Assembly: GCA_964058805.1 (NCBI GenBank)
Contig: CAXKVV010001619.1
Coordinates: forward strand, 1-27,556
Direction of reading: 5' to 3'
DNA length: 27,556 nucleotides
Origin: Schoenoplectus triqueter
Lineage: Eukaryota; Streptophyta; Magnoliopsida; Poales; Cyperaceae
Positions 11,701 to 23,343 of the stretch are shown in pieces. The translations under genes and the position numbers were made by a program. How positions within the stretch are numbered: position 1 is the stretch's first letter; every line of letters begins with the position of its first letter. The notes under the pieces are model-generated. The model was given only the letters and a program-made list of their open reading frames with translations, was not told the DNA's origin and searched no databases.

Positions 11701-14700
11701 AAGTGGAGACATAATAGAGGCATTCCATCCTTCTTCATGAATATAACCTCCTTGATGCCTCAATCCTTCTAACCCTCACCAGGCCTAGCATGAAAATAGG
11801 GGCACCTTTTGAAGATAGAGATTGCATATATACCAACAGTCCTATGCTATCAATGTTTTATTATAAAATGCACAAATATATCAGATAGATGGTGGGCAGG
11901 CAGGTGTGTTTTAACTTTTTTGCCTGGGAGGGAAGGGGCATTCAAACTAACCATCTCAAATTTAAGCATTTCACCATAGGCTACACCAAGATTATACATT
12001 GCATCAGCATAGTGCCAGTTGTAGTACAACGCTTTTTTGTAATACGCCACCCCTTGGTTTATATCTCCTTCCAGCTTTACCTTTTATCATGTTAAAAAAA
12101 TGCATTACATGTAGAACAGATATAGAACAAAACAGTAATGTTTGGTAGGATTATAGCAAATACCAGGCTATGAAAACAGTCCTTCCTTCCAACATAGAAC
12201 ACTGACATATGTTGGCACCATATAACATCTTAAGAAAATTACCTATTGAACATACCTTTGTTCCCAAATCCGTAAGAGCAATAGCCATGTTGTTTTTAGC
12301 AATCTCAAAATTAGGAGAAATTGTCAAACACCTGTATACAATCACAAAATGGAAAAAAATAAGAACAATGACATATCAAATTCTGCATGCTTATACAACA
12401 AAGCAAGACTGTCTCTCCTCAAAAGCCAGTTTATTCCTTCCCACAATCTTTCTTCTTAATGTGAGAGAAAAGGCTATGCTCTTTAAATTAAAAAAAAAGG
12501 TATCAAAAACATGTACATGAATATACCAATTATAAAAGAATATCCTGCACAAAATATAAAATATAGCAATATCCCTCAACCTCACAACCCACACCTTGTA
12601 ATATTATTTTGTATGCCTAAACTACCCCCTCCTCGTTCCCTCCCTGCATTAATAAGCTAGAAAAGAGATTTCCATTGATTCTTTACAGAGGGTGTAATGT
12701 GTTTTCAGCTTCTTCCGGGTAGAAGTGAAATATCTCAAATTAACTCTAACCTCTCATAGCATGCAATGGAAGCTTCCAATTCACCTCGATTTTTATAAAT
12801 AACCCCCATATTACAATACGCCTCAGCATATAAAGGTCTCTCCAGGGCAGCCTTCTCATAGCAACTAAGTGCTAGGTCATATTGCATCATCTCAGAATAA
12901 ACAACTCCAAGATTATAATATGCTGGCTGCATCAAAGATATAGATCTTTGAGAAACTTAAATATTTGTATTGGAGGTCCAATATTCTGGTACCATGTAAA
13001 TGCAGAAGTAAAGAGAAGAAGAATGTATACATGTATGGACTGCTCATTACCATGTACAATTGTATTGAAATGGTACAGAAACTTACAGGATACATTTCTC
13101 CATTGCCAGGGGCGGAATCACTTGCAGATTCAATTGATAAGTATGGTCATCAATTGCCCCCCAAATTTTTCAAAAAAATTAAACTAATCCTTATAGAACT
13201 TTCTTTTCTTGATAGAATTTCCAAAAATAAACCAAAACTCACCCGTAAATTTTTGGCATAGTCGGTTATTGTTACACTATATTTCTAAAAATAAAAGAAC
13301 AAAGCTGAAATGATGGTATAAATTTGTAGATCTGTATCATCAACCCCTGCAATCTGGTTGAATATTTTTTATGCCTCATAGATTGATTGTGTAGTTTACA
13401 TGGGTTCTCTTTGCTTGTGGTCTAATTGTCTTACTGCTTAAACTTTGAAATTCACAACAAAAAATAAAATGTTGTTTTGACAATGGTATAGATGTACTAG
13501 TAAAAATAAAATTCACAACCAGCTTAAACTTTGTGGGGATCAACCCAGTATTCTTACAGGACTATGCAAAAGAGCAGGGCCAACCTCAGTAAAGGGGAGA
13601 GAATTATGATCTAGCCAAAATACAGATGCACTTTCATGCTAACCTAAATATACCTATATACGTAATACAGGAAGCTGTCAACCTCTGAATGTATGAGTGT
13701 GCATGCAAGTCAGGGGTGGAGCCACCTTGTGGCAGCTGAAACCCCCATCCCTGGGCCGCATTTTTTAAAAAAAAAAATAACCTTGTAATATATACATTTT
13801 CAGAAAAGAAAATAATTTTGCCCCCCACCCCCACCCCCCCGAAAAAAAAAACTCAGAAGTCCAGCTCCACCCCTGATGCAGGTAAGACAAATCTTACAAT
13901 TTAAAGCATAAACAACTTACAGCATAGTGGCTATCTATCTCAAGTGCTTCACAATACTTTTGAATCCCCTCTTCAGTGTTACCAGCCAGTTTCAAACTGG
14001 TACCAAGATCTGTTAGAACAATGGCCAGACACTCTGCAGCTGGCTTGTAAGACGGGTCTGCCTTGAGAGCCTTCTGGTACAACTTTATCAGTTTCCAGAC
14101 AATGCAAAAACAAAAATATTTAGCTTACACAAAACAAGAAAGCCATTTTTAAGCAGTCAGTCATCAGTCTTAGAAATAGTAGGTAAAAAGATGTGCTGAG
14201 GAAAAATTGGCCTAGATGCAGCTTGAAAATGATTTTAAATTCTGGATAGAACAACCAGTATATAATTTGACATGCACACTATGCATGCATGTACTGAGAA
14301 AAAAAAAATCTACCTCATTTAAAGAAGTCTGGAAATACTGGTATTAGCATTGACCGCTATGATATCAAAACTCAAACTGCTTTACTTGGTACCACCAAAA
14401 ACTGCAGAAGTAGTCTACTACAGGTCTTTGATTGTTACGGAGATACAAAAGCATTCAAAAAAAAAGACAAAATGTGGGAAGAACATGAGACCACACAGAT
14501 ATACAAGTACAAGAATAGCAAAGAAAACACACAGAACAAAAACAAAGGGAAGAAGGTATACCTCAGCAGCCTCAACAAGGTGGCCTTCATCCTTATAAAT
14601 GACCCCACAGTGAGTCAGAGCACATGCATTAAGTGGGTCCTGCCTGGCAGCCTCAGAGAAGCTCTCAAATGCCTGCCTCATCATCCCCTGCATCTGTAGG

Positions 14701-14975
14701 CATATGCCACGGCCTATCAGAGCCTCCACATTGCCCCCATCCCGTTCAATGATTCTGTTATACAGGCCCATCGCTTCTGCAAACTTGTTCCTCGACCGCA
14801 GTATGTTTGCATATGAAAGTGCATCCTTCGGCTCCAGTCGCTTCCCAGCTTCACCATTTGCAAGTTGGGGAGACGAACAAGGCATTTTGGGGACTGGAGA
14901 GCAGTTAGCCTCAAAAATTGTGTCTTGTTTTTCTTCTGAGTGCTTGTCTGAGGTGATTGTGTCAGACCATGCCAT
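5757..14975 (-). CDS. SPY: SPINDLY, nucleocytoplasmic protein O-fucosyltransferase (GT41, TPR domain)
   Basis: Seventeen coding exons: 14975-14562, 14082-13921, 12926-12751, 12331-12256, 12080-11952, 11258-11139, 11052-10984, 10853-10772, 10042-9948, 9843-9779, 9537-9339, 8547-8353, 8241-8147, 8034-7899, 7450-7233, 6524-6397, 6178-5757. All introns are GT-AG; the joined length is 2781 nt, giving 926 aa with no break (the family is about 910-935). Residues about 50-440 hold roughly eleven TPRs, including [17 protein letters not shown] and [17 protein letters not shown]. Residues about 464-830 are the GT41 catalytic part with [51 protein letters not shown] and [22 protein letters not shown] fucosylates Ser/Thr of DELLA repressors and other regulators, restraining gibberellin and promoting cytokinin responses. 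The tail (about 850-926) is Asn/Gly/Ser-rich and lineage-specific. The start is set by MAW and by similarity of the following [11 protein letters not shown]. Confidence 0.97.
8689..8743. repeat. CT-rich microsatellite-like tract in SPY intron 11
   Basis: Nearly pure pyrimidine run based on TCTC repeats on the + strand, lying inside the intron 8548-9338. It is a simple-sequence tract only. Confidence 0.7.
11584..11656 (+). mobile_element. 5'-truncated SINE (AU/TS-like) in SPY intron 5
   Basis: The 73-bp insert ends with the 3' signature of plant AU/TS-type SINEs: AGCCCACCCCAA, TTTGGGATTAAAGGCTTTG, then (TTG)n. It is flanked by a perfect 14-bp target duplication, TACTTCATTTTTAT, at 11570-11583 and 11657-11670. 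The tRNA-derived head is missing; a GGTTCA near the 5' boundary may be the last remnant of a B box. Such 5' truncation with a perfect duplication fits target-primed reverse transcription. It is antisense to SPY, in the intron 11259-11951. Confidence 0.85.
13090..13260 (+). mobile_element. Possible single hAT-like MITE end in SPY intron 2
   Basis: The motif CAGGGGCGGAATCA at 13090 resembles the terminal repeat of the complete elements at 13711 and 17302. No matching reverse-complement end was found downstream, so this is either a truncated copy or a chance match. The right boundary given is nominal. Confidence 0.3.
13711..13875. mobile_element. 165-bp hAT-type MITE in SPY intron 2
   Basis: Terminal inverted repeats: CAGGGGTGGAGC at the left and its reverse complement GCTCCACCCCTG at the right. 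Flanking 8-bp duplication ATGCAAGT (13703-13710) versus ATGCAGGT (13876-13883), 7 of 8 identical. An 8-bp duplication with CAGGGG ends is the hAT pattern. The interior has poly-A and poly-C runs and no coding capacity. Its edge is 45 bp from the donor of SPY exon 2 (13920). Confidence 0.85.
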
Positions 14976-15014
14976 TCAGAGGCACGTTAATATTCACTTC
15001 ACTGCTTTGTGTTT
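14976..15014 (-). other. SPY: SPY 5' UTR, segment next to the start codon
   Basis: Immediately upstream of the ATG is a strong acceptor on the minus strand: a pyrimidine run CTCTCTCCCTCTCTCTGTGTG followed by TTCAG ending at 15015. This predicts that 14976-15014 is the 3' part of a spliced 5' UTR, with an intron reaching to about 15.8 kb. Confidence 0.6.
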
Positions 15015-15821
15015 CTGAACACACAGAGAGAGGGAGAGAGATGATAAATGTGATTGTCATTTTGGTAACAAATAAAGGTATGGAGTACAGATAAATGGAA
15101 CTGCAGTTAAAAAATACCACTAGCTTCTGCACTAAAAACTGTATCCTGACTAGGTTATGTTACCAGACCAGTGACATTTAATTGCATATGAAGATCAGAT
15201 TCCTGCTTTATTTTTCTCGTAAGTTGACAGAATGCGAAATTAGTTATAAATAAAGGCTAGTAGTTTACTAAAATCAGGATTTGTGGAGAACAGATGGCGC
15301 AGGGTTTGAAAATGTTATTTGCCTTGAAAATCATACCAGTGGCATCTGACTCTCGCTCTCTACTGACACTTAGTATCTCAGCATGGCATGCGTATGGGTA
15401 TACAGTGCGTGCTTTAGAGATTGCAAAGACGTATACTAGGTTTTCAAATTGGGGCTAAATAGAGGTTTAAATTTGAAAGCGGCTCTTGAAACGGAAATAA
15501 AAACTAAATCCGCAAAAAGGAAAAAAGAAAAAACACGAGCTGGATTAAAAATACAGGATCAAAAAGGGACTGGGAAAAGTAGAAAGAAAAAAAACGATGC
15601 GTGGCTTTCAAACAACCAAGTAAAAGGTTGTGAACTAAATAAAAATCATTTTTTTCTCTCTTTTTTCTAATAAAATTGAACTGAAGAAAGGCACCAGTTA
15701 GGGATCTCACCAAGCCAGCCACTCTCACTTGCGAGCAATCAATTGTTAACGAAATGAGAAAAGGAATCTACTAGTAATAGCGCTTTCATTTTTTTTACTA
15801 AGAATAAAAAGGGAATCTCAC

Positions 15822-16010
15822 AGTGTAAAAGAGGAGGTGTAAGCTGTGGCGGAGGTGCCATGGCGGCGCGCGCCGAGGGAAGAAGAAATGGCGTCGAGGG
15901 TTCTGGGAGCTCAGACAGAGCGCCTTTTCTCCTCTCTTTTTTCTCGCTCTTTTTCTGCTTTTTGGGGTTTTCTTTTCGCCTTTTTCCTCTCTCTCTCTGT
16001 AGTCTCTCTC
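15822..16010 (-). promoter_or_regulatory. SPY: Probable SPY leader exon / promoter-proximal region
   Basis: On the minus strand this segment is a GA-rich leader-like sequence (AGAGAGAGAG runs) followed by a short GC-rich patch (GGCGCGCGCC, about 15865-15874), the only such patch in the neighbourhood. A possible donor, CACT|GTGAGA, lies at 15821. It contains an upstream ATG (15861-15859, minus). The transcription start is not determinable. The open frame on the plus strand here (15846-16136) is treated as antisense noise. Confidence 0.4.
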
Positions 16011-16139
16011 GTCTCTGCTTTTTTTTTAAGAGACCATCTTATATTTACATCCCTTGACATTGATTATTTCTGGATGTACTACCAGGGTCAAAATAACTTT
16101 TTGGAGTTTTCTTTTAATGTCCCTGCAGAATATTAAGGC

Positions 16140-17301
16140 CCTGTTTTCCTCACTTTGTTTGGGGAAATATCAGTAAATTGAACTGATTTTTATTGTACAT
16201 ATAGAAAAAAAAAATTCACTCAGACTTAAATTTTTTTTCCCCACGCACAGTAATAACGCCGAACTGACCTAAAATTTTGGATACATCCTCTCTTATATGG
16301 TTTGGTTGATTTTGAATCGGTTAGAGCTGTTGACGGCTTGACGAATCAGTTTCAAGTTTATAACAATGTTTGGAATATTTTATTTGAACTTCAATTTATT
16401 ATATATTTATATCGAAATTTGGAATAATGTGTTAAATTATACTCATTGAAAACTATTAGGTTTCAATTCAAAATTATCTTTTGTTTAGCAGAAAAATTAT
16501 GTTCTAATATTTTATTGTTTTTTTCTATGACAATATACTCATTATAATAGATTAATAAAATATAAATATTACATACCAGATAGCACAAAAATCAAAAAGT
16601 ATCAATTTAAATTAAACAACTCAGAAATGAATAGTTTAAATCGTTTTTTTTCTTCAATCATAAGAAGAATAAATTATTCATGACAAAAAATATTTTATAA
16701 CATATACGAAGATCACGTTCAAAACTCAAATGGGAAATTGTTAATGAATATTTAAAAGACTCTCATTTTATGCCCAAAAAATAATATACATGGAGTTATC
16801 TTGACACCGAGGAGCTGAAATTTCTGTCGTAACTTTCTATTTCATTAATTCGAGTTATAATTAGTCTAGGGCTCTAGGCTATGATAAAATGCCTGCAGCT
16901 TTTTTATCAAAATTTTCCTATACACCAAATATGAATCAAAATTAGGAAATCTGTTTTTGAAGATCTATGTTTAGATTGCCTAAGTTATCAAATACATTTT
17001 TGTTTAAAATTCAACATCTTGTTTTAGATTGAATTATAAATTAAGAAATAATCAGTTTTGATTTAGTGAAATCCGGATTTGAACGTCAACAATTAAAAAT
17101 TATCTAATTTAGACTCTCATCATTATTAAAAAGAATTGTAAACCGGCGGCTACTCAATGATAGTCTTGAATATAGTCGCATTTGAATCTCCACCTATGCA
17201 TTAAAAACTAAACGTGAAAGTATATTTTCTTTTTGAGATGCAATGTTTAATTCGGGGTTCTTATGGCGGTTTGTACAATTATCAAAAAAGATTATGGAAA
17301 G
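16140..17301. other. Intergenic AT-rich DNA upstream of SPY
   Basis: No open frame of substance, RNA gene or bounded element was recognised. The part nearest SPY may contain its promoter, but no TATA box or transcription start could be assigned. Confidence 0.35.
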
Positions 17302-17596
17302 CAGGGGCGGATTTAAATTATATCAGGGGTCAACTGACCTCTAAATTTTAAAAAATAATATTTTTAGGAAAAAAAATATTTAATATCGTAGATAATGAAA
17401 GAATTATGTAAAAAAAATTAAAATATTGTCTCGTAGAGAAATTTTTTTCTATGATTATTTATTATTTTAACTTTTATTTTTTATTATGTTTAATATATAA
17501 AAGATATTATTTAAATATTTTTATTTAATACCCGATTAGTTAATGAGTTTGAACTCGATTACTAACCCTCTGATCAAAATCCTACATCCGCGCCTG
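17302..17596. mobile_element. 295-bp hAT-like MITE with CAGGGGCGGAT ends
   Basis: Left end CAGGGGCGGATTTA; the right end reverse-complemented is CAGGCGCGGATGTAG. Candidate 8-bp target duplication ATGGAAAG (17294-17301) versus GTGGATAG (17597-17604), 6 of 8 identical. The interior is AT-rich and non-coding. The interior and right part are shared with 24829-25115, showing a dispersed family. Confidence 0.75.
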
Positions 17597-18021
17597 GTGG
17601 ATAGCGGTGTCCTTTATGCCGCTTTTTTCAAAAGAAAGAAGAAAATATTGAAATACAAAATTCATGAAAAGTTGATACAAAATTACAAGAAACTGAACAA
17701 TAGCATATATAAACCATAAAGAATAAGTTTTTTTATGTTTTAGAAGTTTCCGCAATTGTTTCTTTTTTTTGTAAATTTACTTATTTTATTAATTATTTTG
17801 AGCAACTTATCAGTCGTCGTTGTTGTCAGATAAATTAGTTGTTCCTTTAATCTATTTCAAAACCAAAATGGATAAGTTTGTCCAAATGTCACTAAATTAA
17901 TTTGCCACGTCATGGTTTGAAGGAAATAAAACATTTTTTTATCTTAAGCTAACGGACTTTCAGTTAATTCTGATGGGAAAATATCGGGAAATATCATAGT
18001 TGCACCAGATCGATACCAACA

Positions 18022-18254
18022 TATTATTGAAATTAAATGAGTTATTATTCACAATAATAATTTAATTATTCAATTTATTTTGTATAGTATTTTATTATTT
18101 TTTCAAATAATTATTTGATTATTCAATTTATTTTATATAGTATTTTGTTATTTAATTTGAATGAGTATTTGAGTTAAATAACAAAATACTATATAAAATA
18201 AGTCGAATAATTAAGTTATTATTATAAATAATAACTTGTTTAATTCGAATAATA
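18022..18254. mobile_element. Foldback MITE, about 233 bp, AT-rich
   Basis: The two arms are complementary over most of their length. The left arm starts TATTATTGAAATTAAATGAG; the right arm, reverse-complemented, starts TATTATTCGAATTAAACAAG. The block TTTATTTTATATAGTATTTT occurs twice on the left (about 18078 and 18130) and once inverted on the right (about 18182-18202), so one arm segment is duplicated. Target duplication is not clear. Confidence 0.7.
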
Positions 18255-18282
18255 AATTCGTATGGATTAGTGAAAGCAAGGT

Positions 18283-19350
18283 GGGTACATCCGCAAGTGC
18301 ACATTTAGATTGCCCGCCTGCAAAGTTTAACCGTTCGATTAAATAAAATCATTAAGATTCGTGATTTTTTGATGCGTGCACTAAAGAACACTGGGAGTCT
18401 TTTATTCCCTTTAGTCATGTGGGTTGGAATTGGGATCTTCTGCGAACATGTGAGCATGTATTTCATTGTGACTGCATACGATTATATTTTAAAACAATGA
18501 ATAGAATAACGTTCGACATTTATTACTATTTTTATTGGATTGAAACTCGGCAATTTAAATTCGCATTTGGGAGCAATCGTTTAGCGATGAATTTCAAAAT
18601 AAAATGTGTTTCAGACATTAATTATTATAAAAAAATTGTTATACATTACATTACATTGTATTTGATATTATATATACTTAATTTTCTTTGACATTTCCAA
18701 AACTTTAGTAACATTATATACGCTAATCATTTTATTGTTGTCATTATTGTTATCATATATATTTATTAGTTAGTATAAGAACAATATTTATTTTCAAAAT
18801 GCTGATTAAAATTTAACAATTTGTTCAGAGAAAAAAAAACATTTGTTTGGACTAGAGGATGTTTTTTTTCTTTATTTGCTAAGTATTCTTAATACATAAA
18901 AAGAGTTAATCTTCTAAGTTTTTCAAGCATATCACATCATTATTTTTTTCTCTATTAATTTTATTTAAATATTTTCATCTACTTGAATCCAAATCCAATG
19001 GTTTATTTATAGATTTTCTCTCTCTACATTTAACTCTTAAAATGGTCAAGTCTCTCTACATTTAACTCTTAAAATGGTCAATTTTTTTCTATTATCCTTA
19101 TATATCTTTAGCATTTAAAAATTATGTTAAGTTCTTCTTAATAAGATTTTTTATTGAATATATTTTTAATTAACGATAAATATTTTATGGGGCAAAATCT
19201 AAATTATAACCCAAGTTAAAATAATATTTATTGATAAGCCGCAAAGTGTAAGCCAACTACTGCTATTTAATAGCAAAAATTGCAAATCGCGTCGATCAAA
19301 CGGTCCATATTTTGAGTGCACAATCTAGTTGTGCACTTGCGGGTGTACCC
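18283..19350. mobile_element. Candidate 1.07-kb non-autonomous DNA transposon bounded by inverted repeats
   Basis: GGGTACATCCGCAAGTGCAC at 18283 and the reverse complement of 19321-19350 match at 27 of 30 positions. Weaker similarity extends inward (ACCGTTCGATTA versus ACCGTTTGATCG). No target duplication was recognised and there is no transposase frame. The boundaries and the single-element interpretation are tentative. Confidence 0.45.
19019..19082. repeat. 32-bp tandem duplication
   Basis: Two adjacent copies of a unit running TCTCTCTACATTTAACTC to TTAAAATGGTCAA, period 32, identical over 31 bases. It lies inside the candidate 1.07-kb element. Confidence 0.85.
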
Positions 19351-19597
19351 CATCCGCTCCCATCCATTTGCTGTCAACTAGATATCTGTCTCAGCTCCCC
19401 TAATGGAAAAATGTTTAATAATGCAACTTATTTGATAATTCTAATTATATCACTCTACATGCCAGGTAAAAATCAAGGTGTGATAATGCATATATTTTTA
19501 GATGATGTGGACAGGTTTTTGCCAACGCGGTTACATTTCCAATAAAAATTGTGGGCCCTTTTTGTTAATGTGATCTGTGGTGTTAGGCTACAAATTG

Positions 19598-19747
19598 GAG
19601 GGGCGGAGTCAAACATTGGGTCTGGGGCAAAATAAAAAAAAAGATTAAAGAGGGTAAAATTAATATTTTTAATATAAATATTTTTTTATTTCTTTTGAAA
19701 ATATATATAATTATAGGGATATTTTTGAAAAAAAATCCGCCCCCGCC
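19598..19747. mobile_element. Candidate small hAT-like MITE with GGGGCGGA ends
   Basis: The left end GAGGGGCGGAGTC and right end ATCCGCCCCCGCC are imperfect inverted repeats around an AT-rich non-coding core of about 150 bp. The ends resemble the better-supported elements at 13711 and 17302. No target duplication could be read. Confidence 0.5.
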
Positions 19748-22648
19748 ATGACGTGGCAGGATGATTTTCTGAAAAATAAAGATGCAATGAATTGATTAGG
19801 TCAGTAATTAGTAATTCTACGACTAAAGACTTCCACAACGCCGTTCAATATTTACAAGTTAGTCTTTACTCGCATTTCATTATACATTATTATATTTTGG
19901 GCAAGATGCCAATAATTGGTTGAGAGGACTAAATAATTATATTATTTGTTGAATTTTTTTTTCTCAAAGTGCAGCACTTTTGAAGTACTTATTCGTTAAA
20001 CTTAATGTATAACGAATGAATAATAATTAATTATGAACTCATTTATAATTCAATAGTTTAGTCAAAAAAATATAAAAACATATATAGTGATCGATTTAAG
20101 AAGAATTTATTTTTTATATAAATAAATCTCATAACAATAACAATAATAACAATGATGATATTCAACAAGTCGATGAAACAAATCTTATATCTGTCTTAAT
20201 CAATGCAATACGCAAAAAAATATACAGATAGAAGAGTATAATTGATAGTCATATTTTGTCCGTGTATGATCATTTCGTACAAATTAGCAGACGGCGCAAA
20301 AAGGATTGAAAATATTAATAAAATGAAAAAATAAACCAATTAATCAATTCTCTACAAAATTATTTTGGTAACTGTATTCCGTCATTTCTTCATGCTTCCG
20401 CCACTTGAACATTTCAAAACCTTAATTAAAAAAAAGCTTCTATATGTAATCATTTTGTTAAAAAAAAAGCTGATTAGTTGTCGTCCACATTAACGAATAT
20501 TTTAAATTTGTTGTCTCGTGGGCCTCCGCGACAAAACTTTTTGTATTATAAACCTTTTTCCTAGCTAAAAATCACATCTAAGAGATTATATTTTAATGTG
20601 AATTTTAGATTTGTCAGTACTAAACATTTGAAAGATATTACAAAAATGGAACACTTGTGGAGTACATACGAACCTTCTCTTCGGTTATGAACTTATCAAA
20701 ATTTGTAATTAAAATAGGAATGCCCCTATATTCTTTTATTTTACGCATCGTCACCAACATCGTCCTTCTATCAGAAGTTTATTTAGTGCAAAAAAAAAAG
20801 AAAAAAAATAGGGAGAGGCATCGTCCCTCAACCAATTCCACTCCCAAAGAATAATTTAAATGTGAATTTGCCATTGATTTATTAATGGTAACTAGCTAGC
20901 GCGAGATGAAAATGAAAATGAATATACTGTTTATTTGAGACATGCCGTATCTTAGAAAAGAAAAAAATTATGCACTGTGATACAATAATTAAATAGAGGA
21001 TTCGATGACCATAGTCATTGGTGTTTATTATGTCTATTAATTTATTTATTCATATATAAATGATTGGATATATTCTACATCATCTCAATTATATATATAC
21101 GAAAAATAAAAAAAATAACTTCATTTCAATAGTCATAAGTAAAGAGGTTAAATCATAAAATTTAATCCGTTTATTTTATTAACACTTGATGCATATATAA
21201 ATAATATTGACATGATATATTTTTGTGTGTAAAATACTCCTTCAATTATTTTTATTATTTAAGAATTATAATAATAATTATTTAATATTTAATATTATGA
21301 ACACCGATGTGTTAACACCCCCTCCTCAATTAAATAATACATCAACTGTAACAATTGAGCTGTGCTCGCACAGTGTTTACATCATAAATTCACATAATGT
21401 TTGAGGGCTGAAAATAGTAAAAATGTAAAATGCTATAATTACATATTTAAAACATTAATACACACACATACATATATAGACCGTGAATAAAGATCGAAGG
21501 CGTTGCCTTTCCAACATTCATACATAATTCGCTTACACTAAAATGTTTTGCGAATATGATGCAAATTAATATGAGCGGACATATATTTTATCTTTACTTA
21601 TTTTTAGTGTGAAATTAGAATATTCCCTTTGTCATTTATTGAACTGTCGATATGCAATTTCTCATGCAAAATGTAATATTAAATATTAGGCGCGTACATA
21701 ATTTAGTTGTGAAATGTCAATCATTAGTTGGTTACGAACACATTAATTCTAGCCTTGGCTTTCATTTTTTTTTTGAACAATATTCTTCCAGCAATATTAG
21801 CCACATCAAAGCATTCAAAATTATTAATGAGTTGTCCGGATTCTCTGTGACAGAAAAAAATAATTAAAATGATATGCTGAGCCGTCAATATTGACGACAT
21901 AAATACTGAAATAATATTATTTCTTTGAAGATGATATGTTATATATATGCTTTATTTTATAACTTCCCATCACTGATGGCCCACAAAAAAGAGTGCAGAT
22001 TTCATATTGAAAAGAACAAATATAATGAGAGTCATTATTATGGATCCAACAAGACAAATCCAATAATGTAGTATGGTTGTCGGTTGGAAGGCAAAGAGTT
22101 TGGTCTCTTTAAAAGCTATTTGATAGCGCTTCAAATTAACAACAAAATAGCTGGAGAGTGCGTTGAGAAGTGTGATTCTATCAACAATTCTGACCAGATA
22201 GGGGTAAATTTGGAGAAAAACGAAATATCGCAGGGACAGAGCAGAGTGCTATTACAAAATAAAAAAAAGAGGTATGGTTGTAGGTTAATTTGACATTTTT
22301 TTACAATAATATTTATATATCATTTAACATTTCATGAAAATAATTAAAGTTATAAAATTTGAAAGACAATCGATCAATATTATTTTTAAATTATGTGAAA
22401 ATCAGCGTCAAAATTTTAAAGTAAAAAGAACATGTAGAGAGGAAAGGGAGGAAACAGGAAAGAAAGCGCTGACATTCTGACATTCACCAATCACCACCAC
22501 CAATTGACATTCTCAATTATTACACTTTGTTCCATCGCTTTCCCGAAACCAATAATATATAATATCTTTTTCAAATATTTTTTTTGGTTACAAACAGCAC
22601 TAATTTGATTTGCCAAATGTAAATATAATATCATTATTTGTGAGAGGA

Positions 22649-22649
<1 letters not shown>
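19748..22649. other. Gene-free AT-rich intergenic DNA
   Basis: Open frames here are short, low-complexity and lack splice or codon evidence. No RNA gene or bounded element was recognised. Confidence 0.4.

Positions 22650-22686
<37 letters not shown>
22650..22686. repeat. (AT)n microsatellite
   Basis: About 18 AT units, directly abutting the left end of the 375-bp hairpin element. Confidence 0.95.
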
Positions 22687-22688
<2 letters not shown>

Positions 22689-22692
<4 letters not shown>

Positions 22693-23063
22693 GAAAACGT
22701 TTGTATTTTAACTGATATGCAAACAGTTCAAAAATTATATTTTAAAATCTCAAAATTTTTAATTAATGGTTTCCATTAAATTCTTCATATGAAAACCTTA
22801 TGGGATACAAAAATTTGGAATGTTTTGAGTTTTTCAAGTTACTCTTTTGAATTTTTGAAAAAATAATAATATTTATTATTATTTTTAGAACTTTTTTTTT
22901 AATACAAAAGAGTTGCTTAAAAAACTGAAAACACTCTAAATTTTTGTATCCCACAAGATTTCATATGAAAAATTTAATAAAAATCATAAATTTAATTTTT
23001 TTAGATTTAAAATATAATTTTTGATCCGTTTGCATATCAGCTAAAATGCAAACGTTTTCACAA
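22689..23063. mobile_element. 375-bp near-complete palindrome (foldback MITE) with TA flanks
   Basis: Both ends read TTGTGAAAACGTTTG inward. The two halves stay complementary almost to the centre (about 22876); for example, TGGGATACAAAAATTT and TTTCATATGAAA-type blocks occur in inverse order on each arm. TA dinucleotides flank it at 22687-22688 and 23064-23065, as for Stowaway/mariner-type insertions. It has no coding capacity. A transcript would fold into one long hairpin. Confidence 0.85.
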
Positions 23064-23071
23064 TACTCTAC

Positions 23072-23097
23072 CCCTCTCTCTCTCTCTATATATATAA
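23072..23097. repeat. (CT)n(AT)n compound microsatellite
   Basis: CTCTCTCTCTCTCT followed by ATATATATAA, just beyond the right end of the hairpin element. Confidence 0.85.
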
Positions 23098-23290
23098 AAA
23101 GATAGCCCTCAAATTTCATTAAATGGGATCACAAAACTTGATCAGTAATGTACGTGAATATAAACAAAAAGGAAAAAATAATAGTTGAAAAATGAAAATA
23201 ACGAGAAATAAATGGACGGGTGAAGGAGAATTTCTGACGTTGCACTATGACTGCCTTAAATTGGCCATGCGCGAGTTGTTGCAACTTGCA

Positions 23291-23294
23291 AATA

Positions 23295-23343
<49 letters not shown>

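Noticed and set aside
15846..16136. Plus-strand open frame beginning MAEVPWRRAPREEEM
   Set aside because: It overlaps the likely SPY leader in antisense, turns into Phe/Leu/Ser low complexity from the CT-rich tract, and shows no family motif.
18419..18691. Plus-strand 90-aa frame with a Cys/His-containing start
   Set aside because: The HVFHCDCIRLYF portion superficially resembles a RING fragment, but there is no matching Cys/His spacing downstream and the rest is AT-rich Ile/Tyr/Phe sequence.
22763..22954. Minus-strand 63-aa open frame
   Set aside because: It lies wholly inside the palindromic MITE and is AT-rich chance coding.
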